Source: Chrysaora quinquecirrha (Eukaryota; Cnidaria; Scyphozoa; Semaeostomeae; Pelagiidae). From it: a stretch of DNA of 64,000 nt. Made by a program: the position numbers and the translations under genes. The stretch spans positions 701,348 through 765,347 of the forward strand of contig JACTAT010000050.1 in the NCBI GenBank assembly GCA_014526335.1. The letters run 5' to 3'. This document shows positions 34,301 to 42,649 of the stretch, piece after piece. The first letter of the stretch is position 1; the number at the start of each line of letters is the position of its first letter. Under the pieces are notes generated by a model. The model had not been told where the DNA came from. It ran no database searches and worked only from the letters and a program-made list of their open reading frames with translations.

Positions 34301-37038
34301 CGTCGATTTTTACAAAGATTCAGATGCCCATTAAAACTTCCATTACAAATCATCACACCCACCCAAATGCAAGAATTCTTTGCCTTTAACCCAATTTCTT
34401 CGCCTACCCCGCTTTATGTCCTGACAACGTCGATTTTAACTCTAAAGCTCATAAAATTGGGACATTTCCCTCCATTCTGGTTATCCTGATGAAATAATTA
34501 ATAATGCTCTCACCAAAGTATCCAACCCGACGCCCTGGACCAACAACGCAACCACCAACACACAAACAGAACTCGTCTTACTGTAACCTACCATTCTCTA
34601 CCGTCAAGTAAGCAATATCATTATGCATAATTTCAACATTCTCACTGTCTCTCCTAAAGCATCACAAATTTTTAAATAAATACCAATGATCTCAATCTTC
34701 GAGACTTCCATCCACAAACAACCACAAACAATAAAACAACCTTTATTTTCCCTTGCAACCACGGCAATAGCAACATCTGCTCCCATATCATAATATTATA
34801 GACATCAAAATGGCTAACTAACCTCATTTTTAGTGACTAATATTTCACTCCGCCATTAACTCCCATATCGACACAAGCACCTCCATCAACTCATCTTCTG
34901 GATCCTCATCATTTATCGTTGGACAAAATTTCAATTGCTCTTCGATCTGCCTGATACATTACATACGCTGCTCAGCATGTATTATACTATAGTTTACTAT
35001 ATATTGGAGAAACGTCCCGCCAATTGAACAACAGCTTTGTAGCACATCTTCGGAATGTAAAGAATAAGATATATGATCAACAGAAGCACGAAAACGTCTC
35101 TAACATTAACATCTCCATACATCTCAATACCATACCCACAACTTATAATCAATAACATACAAATCCTTGCCCTCACGTATGCACCATCCGAATCAACGCA
35201 ACGAAAGACATAAGGGAGGACAATCACTTTTAAGTTAAAGGCACTGATTGCAAATGGACTTAATCAACAATTTTCATTTGTATAGAACTATCTAAGTATT
35301 TATCCCTAAATATAAATTTCTCCTTTCTGCCCGTATACAGTTTTATTTAACCTCGTTATTGATTTTGTTCATATTCATATTTTGGTTTTGTGAATTATAA
35401 CCGTCACTTGATAAAGTGTATAGCCCAAATCGTCGTAAATTTGTCACTTTCTTCATGGTTCTGAATCCCTTTTTTTAATAATATTGCCTTTTTATTTATT
35501 CTTAACTACCTAACGCTAAACTTACATTAATTATTAACTACTGTACCATCATGAATTCGTAGCTGTCAGGTTCAAGGATGGTTTAAACCAAGCTGTGTTC
35601 GTTTTCTACATTTGCTCTTCCAAGAATAAAAACTAGACGGTGGACACAGCCAGACAGGAACGTTCGAAAGAAGCGATTTCTCTTTTTTTGGAAGCTTCAA
35701 ACATCAGTGATCAGGGTGCCCTGATAAACGAATTCCTTTTAAATGTTCAATGCTTTGACCATTGATTATAATGTGACCTTCATCATTTATTTAATCTTTT
35801 CTTGTCATAACTTCCATCACTTTGGTTTTGTCGCATTAAAGAAAAGCAACGCCCTTTAACTAGCTTTTTTACTTTGTTGAAAATTTGTTGAAGTTCACCC
35901 ATACTATCGCCATTAAGCACAATATCGCCAGCATATATTATGTTAGTTACTTGTTGGCCGCCAATATTTCTGCCTTTATCAGGTGTTATTCGAGCTTGCG
36001 CATCACTTAATTTATCATTAGTTTTTTTACTTAATTTCGTTAGCAATTATTTAACGTTTGAGTTTTCATTTCTATGAAGACTTACAGCTTTTTCTCAGAA
36101 TTGTGATGCTTCACTTGTACTCCCTTATGATGGCATGTCCGTATGACTTTTTAATTTATCCCTAGTCTCTTATACCAGCCAACAAGAAACGATTATTTCT
36201 GTTGCGTCCTATAAAATATATCTCGATTAAATGAAAAATAATGTAATATAAAATTTTCTTTTCGTCTCTGATTACATAAATAGGCCGCCATCAGAAAAGA
36301 ATTGAACGAGTTTAAAGAATTTGAAATGGAAGTTCATGAAGAGAGCAAGCAGTACACAAGGTATCCTTTTTTACTTTTGTTATTTATCACTGGCCAAATA
36401 TATTTTGCCTTTGTTCGATTATATTCAAGTTGTTGGACTGACAAGTGTCGTACAGGCAGTATGACAGTCTATATAAACTTCTATAGACCTCTTCGAGATT
36501 GAAGCGACATTTTGCAGAATTGTTGTCAAGAACGGTTTTTTCTTCGGTTCAAACTTTGATCTGCAAGAGAAACTAGATAAATAAGAAACCATGTTATTAG
36601 TCTACTTATGATTAATTTTTATTGAATTAATCATGAGCTTATATTATTTCATTAAATATCTAATTTCTATCTATTTTGCTTTATTAAAGCGTTAATTTTA
36701 GTTAGCTTAATACTTTTTCTCATCTGTTTTTACCGAGCAGAGTACTTATAAGCAGTTACTGAGTAGGATTTGCAATGTACTTTCAAAAATGGGAATCGTG
36801 CCTACTAGTGACTAATATCCACCCTAGTTCCGTCATTCACAGGCTTGCAGTAGCGTTCTCATTACCTTGTTATCAGCTTGTATTTTTGCGGTGATGTTGA
36901 TGATGATGAAGAGGACTTCATCGATGACGACCACGGTTTTGATTAATTTGACGACTGGGACGATAACTGTGGTATAAGCGTAGGACGGCAAAACATAATA
37001 TTTTGAACTTGTTTTGTTTCAGGTTCCATCGCCCATGA
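10077..37038 (+). CDS. PHACTR: Phosphatase and actin regulator (Phactr), 12 exons
   Basis: Phactr proteins bind monomeric actin through RPEL motifs and PP1 through the C-terminus, steering PP1 to cytoskeletal substrates. Coding exons: 10077-10365, 12831-13115, 18992-19133, 20125-20399, 21082-21177, 22373-22430, 23114-23169, 25016-25077, 32274-32371, 32946-32985, 36284-36360, 37023-37038. Together they make 1,494 nt in one frame, 497 residues plus stop. Visible parts are a basic FRPWKWRRK segment (75-83), a PPPVPPR proline stretch, and three RPEL cores: RPSRDEL (349-355), RPTKEEL (387-393) and RPTIKEL (425-431). After the last core comes RILRFNDYV, the RVxF-type PP1 string, then [20 protein letters not shown] and the terminal RFHRP. 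The usual N-terminal RPEL after the basic segment is not seen. All introns are GT-AG except intron 9 (GC-AG). I chose the first in-frame ATG (10,077). Exon 1 is open back to 10,047, where an AG acceptor sits, so upstream exons are possible. Confidence 0.95.
10366..12830 (+). other. Phactr intron 1
   Basis: 2.5 kb, GT-AG, AT-rich. I see no transposon protein or strong inverted repeat. This is where an exon for the missing N-terminal RPEL would be expected, but I did not find one. Confidence 0.6.
12831..13115 (+). CDS. PHACTR: Phactr exon 2
   Basis: 95 codons' worth between acceptor ttgtag and donor CCTG|gtatgc, entering and leaving in phase 1. The sequence is polar and probably disordered (for example [18 protein letters not shown]), with no recognised motif. 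Supported by the continuous frame from exon 1 to exon 3. Confidence 0.8.
15255..15446 (+). pseudogene. Ty3/gypsy RNase H C-terminal scrap
   Basis: The translation reads [15 protein letters not shown], then [16 protein letters not shown]. This is the conserved end of the Ty3/gypsy RNase H domain (R.ERW.L.LQ.Y.F...Y.PG..N.AD.LSR). About 60 codons survive, with no RT before or integrase after. It lies in Phactr intron 2, just left of the long-TIR element. Confidence 0.8.
16476..16689. repeat. GGYRTA hexamer array, left part
   Basis: A degenerate 6-bp repeat of the type ggcata/ggtgta/ggcaca, with occasional indels. It stops abruptly where the LINE fragment begins. Confidence 0.85.
16690..17020 (-). 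mobile_element. 5'-truncated LINE 3' end inserted in the hexamer array
   Basis: On the minus strand, from about 17,018 down, the frame reads [19 protein letters not shown] and stops near 16,891. This is the C-terminal WNSLP...FK block of CR1/Jockey-type LINE ORF2, followed by an AT-rich 3' UTR. It splits one hexamer array into two. The 63-codon open frame there starts inside the repeat and runs into LINE sequence, so its first third is repeat-encoded. Confidence 0.75.
17021..17215. repeat. GGYRTA hexamer array, right part
   Basis: The same hexamer as 16,476-16,689, continuing on the other side of the LINE fragment (gtgtagatgaaggcataggt and similar). Confidence 0.85.
18992..19133 (+). CDS. 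PHACTR: Phactr exon 3
   Basis: Acceptor tttgcag, donor AAAGG|gtaggt, in phase 1 and out phase 2. Encodes an acidic stretch including [17 protein letters not shown]. No domain is recognised. Confidence 0.85.
19547..19747 (-). pseudogene. Possible LINE RT scrap
   Basis: The minus-strand frame includes [20 protein letters not shown], which resembles the KYLGV.ID..LNWK.HI block after the RT palm of LINEs. Only about 60 codons, with no neighbouring RT motifs, so the call is weak. Lies in Phactr intron 3. Confidence 0.4.
20125..20399 (+). CDS. PHACTR: Phactr exon 4 (proline and acidic region)
   Basis: Acceptor ttgcag, donor ACAG|gtttga, in phase 2 and out phase 1. Encodes [12 protein letters not shown], a likely SH3/WW-type ligand, then a long acidic, serine-rich stretch ending [15 protein letters not shown]. 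The proline-rich block before the C-terminal RPELs is a normal feature of Phactr. Confidence 0.9.
21082..21177 (+). CDS. PHACTR: Phactr exon 5 (RPEL motif A)
   Basis: Acceptor cttttag, donor GAGG|gtaact. Encodes [20 protein letters not shown], a canonical RPEL actin-binding core with the expected hydrophobic residues before and after. It is the first of the three C-terminal RPELs. Confidence 0.93.
22373..22430 (+). CDS. PHACTR: Phactr exon 6 (RPEL linker helix)
   Basis: A 58-nt micro-exon, acceptor ctttaag, donor TCAG|gtatgt. Encodes [17 protein letters not shown], the charged helix leading into the second RPEL. Its last codon (R) is split across the intron. Confidence 0.9.
23114..23169 (+). 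CDS. PHACTR: Phactr exon 7 (RPEL motif B)
   Basis: A 56-nt exon, acceptor aacacag, donor AAAT|gtaagt. Encodes [18 protein letters not shown], a perfect RPEL core. Confidence 0.95.
23495..23700. repeat. GAT-rich simple sequence in Phactr intron 7
   Basis: Degenerate runs of gatgat, ggtggt and tgatga. They open long spurious frames of Asp, Met or Ile in three phases. Low-complexity DNA, not a gene. Confidence 0.85.
24283..24316 (-). ncRNA. Hammerhead-ribozyme-like motif, degenerate
   Basis: On the minus strand the sequence reads TTGATAAC GAG ttcatg CTC GAAA CGTCC. It has the layout of a minimal type-I hammerhead core: a CUGAUGA-like strand, a short stem II with loop, then GAAAC and GUC. The first strand carries two changes from CUGAUGA, so activity is doubtful. 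Hammerhead motifs are known in Penelope-like element ends, and such an element lies 2.4 kb downstream in the same orientation. Confidence 0.4.
25016..25077 (+). CDS. PHACTR: Phactr exon 8
   Basis: A 62-nt exon, acceptor tattag, donor AAAG|gtaagt. Encodes [18 protein letters not shown], the charged helix before the third RPEL. It ends in phase 0. Confidence 0.93.
25727..26668 (+). pseudogene. BEL/Pao retrotransposon: RT to integrase head
   Basis: The frame from 25,727 reads [19 protein letters not shown], the first palm block of BEL/Pao RT. It continues after a stop at 25,859 with [12 protein letters not shown], a degenerate form of the YVDD catalytic block, then [11 protein letters not shown]. 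Further stops follow. From 26,354 the frame has [24 protein letters not shown] and VDYPGP, which is the HHCC zinc finger and start of the catalytic domain of BEL/Pao integrase. The frame ends at 26,668, where the Penelope-like element is inserted. The rest of the integrase appears at 29.7 kb. RNase H is missing, so the copy was already deleted internally. Confidence 0.85.
26678..26714 (-). ncRNA. Hammerhead-like motif at the Penelope-like 3' end
   Basis: The minus strand reads GCTGAAGA, then A GAT cccaaa ATC GAAA CGTTT. The order is CUGAUGA-like strand (one change), a 3-bp stem II, then GAAAC and GUU. It lies at the far end of the element, where Penelope-like elements are known to carry hammerhead sequences. 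No second copy was found on the 5' side. Confidence 0.45.
27162..27764 (-). pseudogene. Penelope-like RT tail and GIY-YIG endonuclease
   Basis: A 200-residue open frame. After a linker with [20 protein letters not shown] come paired cysteines, [15 protein letters not shown] (the CCHH zinc finger typical of the family). Then the GIY-YIG domain: [19 protein letters not shown] supplies the two Tyr-containing strands, followed by [10 protein letters not shown] with the catalytic-site Arg. This is the longest intact piece of the element. The domain cuts target DNA for reverse-transcription-primed insertion. Confidence 0.88.
27924..28323 (-). pseudogene. Penelope-like RT core, frameshifted
   Basis: The frame 28,323-28,102 has [20 protein letters not shown] and [18 protein letters not shown], the palm region of Penelope-like RT: (D)..FYSSIPH, and K.GTAIGT with the usual G changed. 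The Asp of the first palm block appears altered. The frame breaks near 28,102 and a piece in another frame (28,112-27,924) contains [19 protein letters not shown], a later RT block. Confidence 0.8.
28612..28869 (-). pseudogene. Penelope-like RT N-terminal block
   Basis: The frame contains [20 protein letters not shown] and VWDREDY. This is the IVIKPADKGSA-type motif that opens the RT of Penelope-like elements. It ends in frame disruption before the palm. Confidence 0.85.
28986..29279 (-). pseudogene. Penelope-like 5' ORF fragment
   Basis: A 97-codon, strongly acidic frame ([19 protein letters not shown]) that sits directly upstream of the RT N-terminus on the same strand. Probably the variable N-terminal part of the element's polyprotein. 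No domain is recognised. Confidence 0.55.
29745..30490 (+). pseudogene. BEL/Pao integrase C-terminus and 3' internal end
   Basis: From about 29,787 the frame has [20 protein letters not shown] and [13 protein letters not shown], the conserved end of the BEL/Pao integrase core (W.FNLS.APWWGG.FER..G). Stops follow. The strand then runs to a polypurine stretch, ctagggggagag, at 30,481-30,492. It lies directly right of the Penelope-like insertion and completes the element that starts at 25.7 kb. Confidence 0.83.
30493..31191 (+). mobile_element. Probable BEL/Pao 3' LTR, interrupted by a hAT MITE
   Basis: Directly after the polypurine tract the sequence starts TGTAGAGTAG. A matching TTTACA end occurs at 31,186-31,191. 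Removing the 549-bp hAT-like insert and one duplication leaves an LTR of about 140 bp. No 5' LTR is in view for comparison, so the right border is provisional. Confidence 0.5.
30574..31122. mobile_element. hAT-type MITE, 549 bp, with 8-bp target duplication
   Basis: Starts CAGTGGCGTAGC and ends GCTACGCCACTG, a perfect 12-bp terminal inverted repeat of the common hAT type. It is flanked on both sides by GTGTGACT (30,566-30,573 and 31,123-31,130), an exact 8-bp duplication. Subterminal ggggcccc blocks occur at both ends. No transposase inside. Confidence 0.95.
32274..32371 (+). CDS. PHACTR: Phactr exon 9 (RPEL motif C and PP1-binding string)
   Basis: Acceptor cttaacag. Encodes [18 protein letters not shown] and then [14 protein letters not shown]. 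This is the last RPEL followed by the RVxF-like ILRF and the YV hydrophobic pair used by Phactr to bind PP1. It ends GATAGAAG followed by gcaagc, a GC donor. No GT donor fits the frame. Confidence 0.95.
32946..32985 (+). CDS. PHACTR: Phactr exon 10 (PP1-binding R-W segment)
   Basis: A 40-nt micro-exon, acceptor attccag, donor GACAAG|gtgacc. Encodes [13 protein letters not shown]. The Trp and the split Arg before it are the R and W of the RVxF-phi-phi-R-W string described for Phactr1-PP1. Confidence 0.95.
33143..33272. mobile_element. 130-bp MITE with 17-bp perfect inverted ends
   Basis: Begins CAATAGACCTTTTCAAA and ends with the exact complement, TTTGAAAAGGTCTATTG. A related piece (atagacctcttcgagattga...acattttgcagaa) occurs at about 36,484-36,525. 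The target duplication is not clear. Lies in Phactr intron 10. Confidence 0.8.
34100..35215 (+). pseudogene. Second Penelope-like relic (RT end and GIY-YIG)
   Basis: The open stretch from 34,195 reads [19 protein letters not shown] and later [11 protein letters not shown], resembling the Y..LQFT.NIS...FLD and H...IPYSQ..R blocks of Penelope-like RT. Around 34,940-35,090 another frame gives [20 protein letters not shown], then [15 protein letters not shown], a diverged GIY-YIG domain. Many frameshifts. It is a different subfamily from the element at 27-29 kb and lies in the opposite orientation. Confidence 0.65.
35783..36046 (-). pseudogene. LINE RT palm scrap
   Basis: The frame contains [20 protein letters not shown], a mutated YADD block (YAGD) with the usual IRYADDT.L...S context, then a degraded thumb. 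About 88 codons, with no partners nearby. Confidence 0.6.
36284..36360 (+). CDS. PHACTR: Phactr exon 11
   Basis: Acceptor aaatag, donor ACAAG|gtatcc. Encodes [20 protein letters not shown] and SKQYT, the near-invariant helix of the Phactr C-terminus that remodels the PP1 surface. Confidence 0.96.
37023..37038 (+). CDS. PHACTR: Phactr exon 12 (terminal FHRP and stop)
   Basis: Acceptor gtttcag, then G TTC CAT CGC CCA TGA. With the split codon this gives the invariant RFHRP end of Phactr proteins. Confidence 0.95.
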
Positions 37039-38345
37039 CACTCAAGTAAAAGGCCTCTTAATGGCAATCCAAAGCAAAAATTAAAGTAATACAATCTCGA
37101 ATTAATTCTCTCGTATTGTTATAAGAATTATGGATGGATTTTTTGTTGGATATACCAATTCACAGTATTATAAAGCTGATTTGCAAAATGTACATATGCT
37201 CTATAGTATTTGTAAGCGGAGTCCATTAGTGTGTTCTGCTTTTTTAAGGGCAAGAACGTTATACGTTTGACTGCAATTCGCGAAAGTTTATTCACCCAAA
37301 AGTTTCGCAAAAAAATATTAGTTTACAGAAATTGCACTTTGTTTCAACCTTTTTAGGGATTAAATTAACCATACTGGAAATCTCACAAATATTTTTTCCG
37401 CGTACATTTTGGCTCATTGGCGCAACCCCAAAAAGCAGTCCGTTAGGACATGAAAGATTGAGATCAATGTACAATCGCGGTACGTTTTATTAAGAGCATT
37501 TATTCGGTTTGACATTTCTGATCGTGTTAGCCAAATAGTACATTCCCCAATGTAATTAGTACACGTTTCTTACAACAAAGAGTAGAAGAAAAGGATCGGT
37601 CGAGTCTTTTGCTCAAGTAACTGTCAAATGATGAGGACGTTTGTTTCCTAACAAATCACATGTAATTTTCTATTTTTTTAGAAGTTATCGCTCGTTGTAG
37701 AGTAAATACATTTTACCGCAATTTGTTCCATGATGGAAGGTGAAATGAGCTGAATGAAATGGAAACGGGAAGTGCCCGATCATCATGCTTGATGTACAGT
37801 ATCCTCACGATAATTTGAACCTCAGAGAGACCTGTGAAAATGGTTTGCGATGAGGGCGACTACATGCTTGTTTGATCGCAAATTTAATGACCGAATGAAA
37901 TCACACATTTTTAGTGTCGAAATCTCCATTATTCGTTAATCTGGTTTTCGTTTATCGTATTTCTTCATAGTTCAACAGATTGTCTCAACGACCTTTGATT
38001 GTTAATTGTTTTCATATGGTTCAATAAGTCAGAAGTGTTCCTAATAGGATAGATCTTAGTTAATACGAAAAGGGATGCTTTGTGAAACCAATTATTTATG
38101 TCATATTCCCACCTCTCAGAGACAACCTGTTTATCTTAAGAAAGCATTTCAGTAATAGCTAGTGAAATGTGAGGTTTCTGGCTTATATTAAACTTTGCAA
38201 TGTCACGAGGTTTGTAATCGAAGGCTTTGTAGTGACTCATTTGAGGGTAGGATTTTAGTCCTGTACTGTGTTTTATTTAATTATATTTTATCACTAACTG
38301 TATTTTTTCAAATCGTTGTTAATAAAACGCAGTAGGATTCAATGC
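37039..38345 (+). other. Probable Phactr 3' UTR
   Basis: AT-rich, non-coding sequence from the stop codon to the first good polyadenylation signal. No element is recognised in it. The 3' limit is inferred from the signal at 38,321. Confidence 0.55.
38321..38326 (+). promoter_or_regulatory. AATAAA polyadenylation signal
   Basis: gttAATAAAacgcagtagg is the first canonical signal I noticed after the Phactr stop. Cleavage would fall about 10-30 bases on. Confidence 0.5.
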
Positions 38346-39080
38346 TCCGTTTTTTGCACTTCACTTGATTTCATATAACTGTTGTTGGAAAATATCAATT
38401 ACTTTAGCTATTTAGTTCAAAGACCTTGTTGACATCTAATGTAAACAAGCACTCGGATTGGTGAAGAGGCTTTTTTCGCTCATGAGAGGGTTTATGGAGC
38501 GCATTTATTTGTGTGTGGATAATTAGACCCTAGGAATGTGTGTATGTATAGACCCTTTTTGGTGTCAAATGCGTACTCCTCCCATCCTGACAAACACAAA
38601 GCAAAGGCGCGAAAAATGCACTAGAGTTTTGTTATGTCACTACCGTGTCCAAAGTGTATATTTGATATATGATCATCATCATGATGATGATGGACTTTCG
38701 TACCTCCTGGATGAATGAGTATTTTTGGTAGATTTTTAAAAATCTTAAACTTTAGGATTTACTAAAAGACAGAATCCTGGGAACATCGCAACCAGAGGTG
38801 TTAGCTGGCTTTCCAAGGTATCAAACGAAAGGTATTTGTGAGGAATAGGGAACGGGGAGTGGGGAATAGGGAACGGGGAACTGCGAATTCGAAATTGATT
38901 CCCATTATACTATTCTGCTGTGAGAGTTGTTAGATTTAGATGTATGCTTACTGTTACTGCGGTAACGTACAGGTACGATCTGTCTGAGACCCGACTTAGT
39001 ATGCTAAATCCTCGTTAACATTGTAATATATACAGAGACGGAAAAACTAGATGCTCAGGCTAGCGAATCTATAATCACTA
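38346..39080. other. Intergenic; small repeats only
   Basis: Holds a 20-bp perfect palindrome, ATCATCATCATGATGATGAT (38,672-38,691), and a short ggggaatagggaac duplication near 38,850. No gene seen. Confidence 0.5.
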
Positions 39081-39495
39081 CGTGGTGGATAATCACTACT
39101 GTGGTGGTACTATTTGCGTACTGTGGTGGTAGTTTCGGCGTACTGTGGTGGATAATCACTACTTGTGGTGGGTTATTATGCTTGCCGTGGTGGCAGTTTT
39201 GGCGTACTGTGGTGGATAATCACTACTGTGGTGGGTTATTATGCTTGATGTGGTGGGTTACTATCCTTGTTGTGGTGGTAGCTTTTGCGTACTGTGGTGG
39301 ATAATCACTACCGTGGTGGGTTACTATGCTTGATGTTCTGGGTTACTATGCTTGTTGTGGTGGAAGTCTTTGCGTACTGTTGTGGATAATCACTTCCGTG
39401 GTGGGTTACTATGCTTGTTGTGGTTGTAGCTTTTGCGTACTGTGGTGGATAATCACTACTGTGGTGGTTATTATGCTTAATGTGGTGGGTTACAT
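39081..39495. repeat. Minisatellite of the left foldback arm
   Basis: Repeats built on gtggtggataatcactact and tttgcgtactgtgg, shorter and more degenerate than the right array. The Trp- and Gly-rich open frames here are products of the repeat. Confidence 0.85.
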
Positions 39496-40487
39496 TTTGT
39501 TAAATGACTAATTGTTGCATCGGATAAATTGTGGTTAAAAAATTAGATACAATCGTTTTTCGTCTACAACCTCGATCATTGAGTGGTGGATAGCCCGCCC
39601 ATGATGCAAGCATGATTTTCCTCTCGCCTCTCAATGTAGTATGTGCATGGAATGGGATATGAAATTGAGACTTCAAATTTTATTCATTGTTCATTATTCA
39701 GACATCACTGAATGAAATGCAACTTTGCCACCGTGCTGAAGATAGAGAGGGTTGAAGGAAGTGTGTTGGCTCATTCGTGCACCAACGGCCTTCTGAGGCT
39801 ATGGAATGAAAGGGGCTGAGAGAGCCTCTGAAAATCCCAAGGCAAAGAAAAGACTTTTCTAAACGAAATAGACTCTCAAGCAAAGGCATTTATCATTAAA
39901 AATATCGATGAGTTTCTTATTAATATCAACAATGCTGGTTATCTCGATCCATTCTGTAAATCCTTCGAGAAAAAGCTGCCACTTTATACTATCTAGTGGA
40001 AAAATACGCTGTGCTACTAAAATCACAAATTTACAGAATGGATCGAGATAACCTGCATTGTGACTGAGACTCTCTTTCGTTTAGAAAAAATCTTCTCCTT
40101 GCCTTGGGATTTTCAGAGGCTCTCTCAGCCCCTTCCCTAAGTTCTGGCGCACAAGGTTCTGCAGCTAAAAAATCTCGTGCCTCCACCAGAATTGTAGGAA
40201 AGAATTATTTCTCTTACGACAAAATTCGTTTGATAATATTGACAAAAAAGCAGTACAGTATAGTACTTTACTGAATAACGAACAGTGAATAAAATTTGAA
40301 GTCATATTTTCATATCCCATTTCATACACATACTACATTGAGAGGCGAGAGGAAAATCATGCTTGCATCATGGGCGGGCTATCCATCACTCAATGATCGA
40401 GGTTGTAGACGAAAAAAGTGAAAAATGGCATCTAATTTTATTAACCACAATTTATCCGATCCAACAATTAGTCATTTAAGAAAATGT

Positions 40488-41580
40488 AACCCACCACATC
40501 AAGCATAATAACCCACCACAGTAGTGATTATCCACCACAATACGCCAAAACTGCCACACCGCAAGCATGGTAACCCACCACAAGTAGTGATTATCCACCA
40601 CACTACGCCAAAACTGCCACCACCGCCAGCATGGTAACCCACCACAAGTAGTGATTATCCACCACAGTACGCCAAAACTGCCACCACCGCAAACATAGTA
40701 ACCCACCACAAGTAGTGATTATCCACCACTGTACGCTAAAACTCCCACCACCGCAAGCATAGCAGCCCACCACAAGTAGTGATTATCCACCACAATACGC
40801 CAAAACTGCCACACCGCAAGCATGGTAACCCACCACATGTAGTGATTATCCACCACACTACGCCAAAACTGCCACCACCGCCAGCATGGTAACCCACCAC
40901 AAGTAGTGATTATCCACCACACTACGCCAAAACTGCCACACCGCAAGCATGGTAACCCACCACAAGTAGTGATTATCCACCACACTACGCCAAAACTGCC
41001 ACCACCGCCAGCATGGTAACCCACCACATGTAGTGATTATCCACCACAATACGCCAAAACTGCCACACCGCAAGCATGGTAACCCACCACAAGTAGTGAT
41101 TATCCACCACACTACGCCAAAACTGCCACCACCGCCAGCATGGTAACCCACCACAAGTAGTGATTATCCACCACAGTACGCCAAAACTGCCACCACCGCA
41201 AACAGAGTAACCCACCACAAGTAGTGATTATCCACCACTGTACGCTAAAACTCCCACCACCGCAAGCATAGCAGCCCACCACAAGTAGTGATTATCCACC
41301 ACAATACGCCAAAACTGCCACACCGCAAGCATGGTAACCCACCACAAGTAGTGATTATCCACCACACTACGCCAAAACTGCCACCACCGCCAGCATGGTA
41401 ACCCACCACAAGTAGTGATTATCCACCACAGTACGCCAAAACTGCCACCACCGCAAACATATTAACCCACCACAAGTAGTGATTATCCACCACTGTACGC
41501 TAAAACTCCCACCACCGCAAGCATAGCAGCCCACCACAAGTAGTGATTATCCACCACAAGTAGTGATTATCCACCACAGT
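40488..41580. repeat. Minisatellite of the right foldback arm, 63-64 bp unit
   Basis: Units contain ccaccacaagtagtgattat, then ccaccac.tacgccaaaactgcc and a ccgcaagcatggtaa joint. gtagtgattatcc recurs at 40,521, 40,584, 40,648, 40,712 and 40,776. Variant units (catagcagcc; catggtaac; catagtaac) reappear in a fixed order, so there is a higher-order repeat of several units. Confidence 0.9.
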
Positions 41581-42006
41581 TACTTAAACGCAACAAATTA
41601 TTTCTAGGAGGGATTTGCTAGTAGTCGGCTCAACCTTAATGCAGGTCAATTCCACGTTGTCTCATGGGACATCAGGACGAAGTTTGTACTTTATGGCATC
41701 TCTGGTGTAGAATAAAACTCCACCTCGTTGTAATCTGTGAAGACGTTCTTGTTGATACCCAGAAACACAAGTAAGCTCTTTTTGGTAGTTCGGATTTAGC
41801 TTCATTCAAAGCTAGGATATGAATACCAAGGTCTTTGTTAGTCCCTTGACTTAACCTCATCAAGTTGACTGCGAAGGTTTTTGATGTTCAGGGATGCGAT
41901 TTCCATGCCCTTCTTGAATCATGTTGAGGAAGTACTGACGGTGAGCAGACGTGCTTTTTTTTGCTCTGTTAAGCTAAGATAAACTAAGAGAATTATTTTT
42001 AGTAAA
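41581..42006. other. No gene seen
   Basis: About 420 bp between the foldback and the LINE ORF1. It probably includes the LINE 5' UTR. No internal promoter is recognised. Confidence 0.4.
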
Positions 42007-42568
42007 ATGGCAGCAGCAGTAAAAAGATCAGCAACAGTTACTATAACACCAAACAGACAAGCATCTGGAGAAAAAAGATCGAAGGGCAATGCCAGTGATT
42101 ATAATCCTTTAGAAGATTTAGATAATTTCGTGAATCGTGCGGCTGAAAAAGATACGGGTGTGAAGAAGCGACCACCTCAGCCATTAGCAAAAGCAAGAGA
42201 ACAGAATGAAGATTTAATGGGTGATGTAAATAGAAGACTAGAAGAAATAAGTTCGATGTTTAAGAGTTTTTCTGTGTACGCTGAGAAGCTTGACAAATTA
42301 CGTAGATGTCATAGAACGATTTGTCAGAGAAAACAATTACGCTTTGATGAAAGCACAAGAAGAGATTAGAGAAATCAGAAATGAGAATGTAGAATTAAAA
42401 GAAAAGATAGTGGTTTTGGAAAGTCAGGTGACAGAAATTAGAGGAAATGAAGGGAAGGAATCTGAAAGGATAAAGAAACTGGAAGATCGAGTTATTGACA
42501 TACAAGCTAGGTCGATGAGGGATAACCTTATATTCTTGGAATCAATGATAGGGTTAGCGACTTTTTAA
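42007..42568 (+). pseudogene. LINE ORF1 (coiled coil and RRM start), frameshifted
   Basis: The start at 42,007 (agtaaaATGgcagc) opens a basic N-terminus (MAAAVKRSATVTITPNRQ). After a frameshift near 42,300 a heptad-rich coiled coil follows (REIRNENVELKEKIVVLE). It ends IDIQARSMRDNLIFLES, the boundary where L1/Tx1-type ORF1 proteins enter their RNA-recognition fold (Q..SMRDNL.F.G). The rest of ORF1 is missing. It leads into the endonuclease of the same LINE, so one deletion removed the ORF1 end and ORF2 start. Confidence 0.75.
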
Positions 42569-42649
42569 AAGTAGATGTGGAATTTGATTCCGAAACAGTT
42601 GTGTGGTTAAAAGAGGAAAAAAAGCTGTTCGAAAACGCAAAGAAAATAG

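Larger units (their letters stand above)
39081..41580. mobile_element. Giant foldback element with minisatellite arms
   Basis: The left arm (about 39,081-39,985) and right arm (about 40,025-41,580) are inverted copies. From the centre outward each holds ttatctcgatccattctgtaaa, a ctctctcagcccctt block, aatcatgcttgcatcatggg, tacaacctcgatcattgag and a minisatellite. The outer minisatellite has about 7 shortened units on the left and about 16 on the right. The tip loop is only some 40 bp. Long inverted ends made of tandem repeats are the hallmark of FB/Galileo-type foldback elements. I see no transposase and no clear target duplication. Confidence 0.85.

Noticed and set aside
38672..38691. 20-bp perfect palindrome as an operator or origin
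   Set aside because: It is a (ATC)n/(GAT)n simple-repeat junction, so the symmetry needs no functional explanation.
39101..41218. Trp/Gly-rich proteins of 60-100 residues on both strands
   Set aside because: They are encoded by the 63-64 bp minisatellite, whose unit lacks stops in some phases. No start context or domain.
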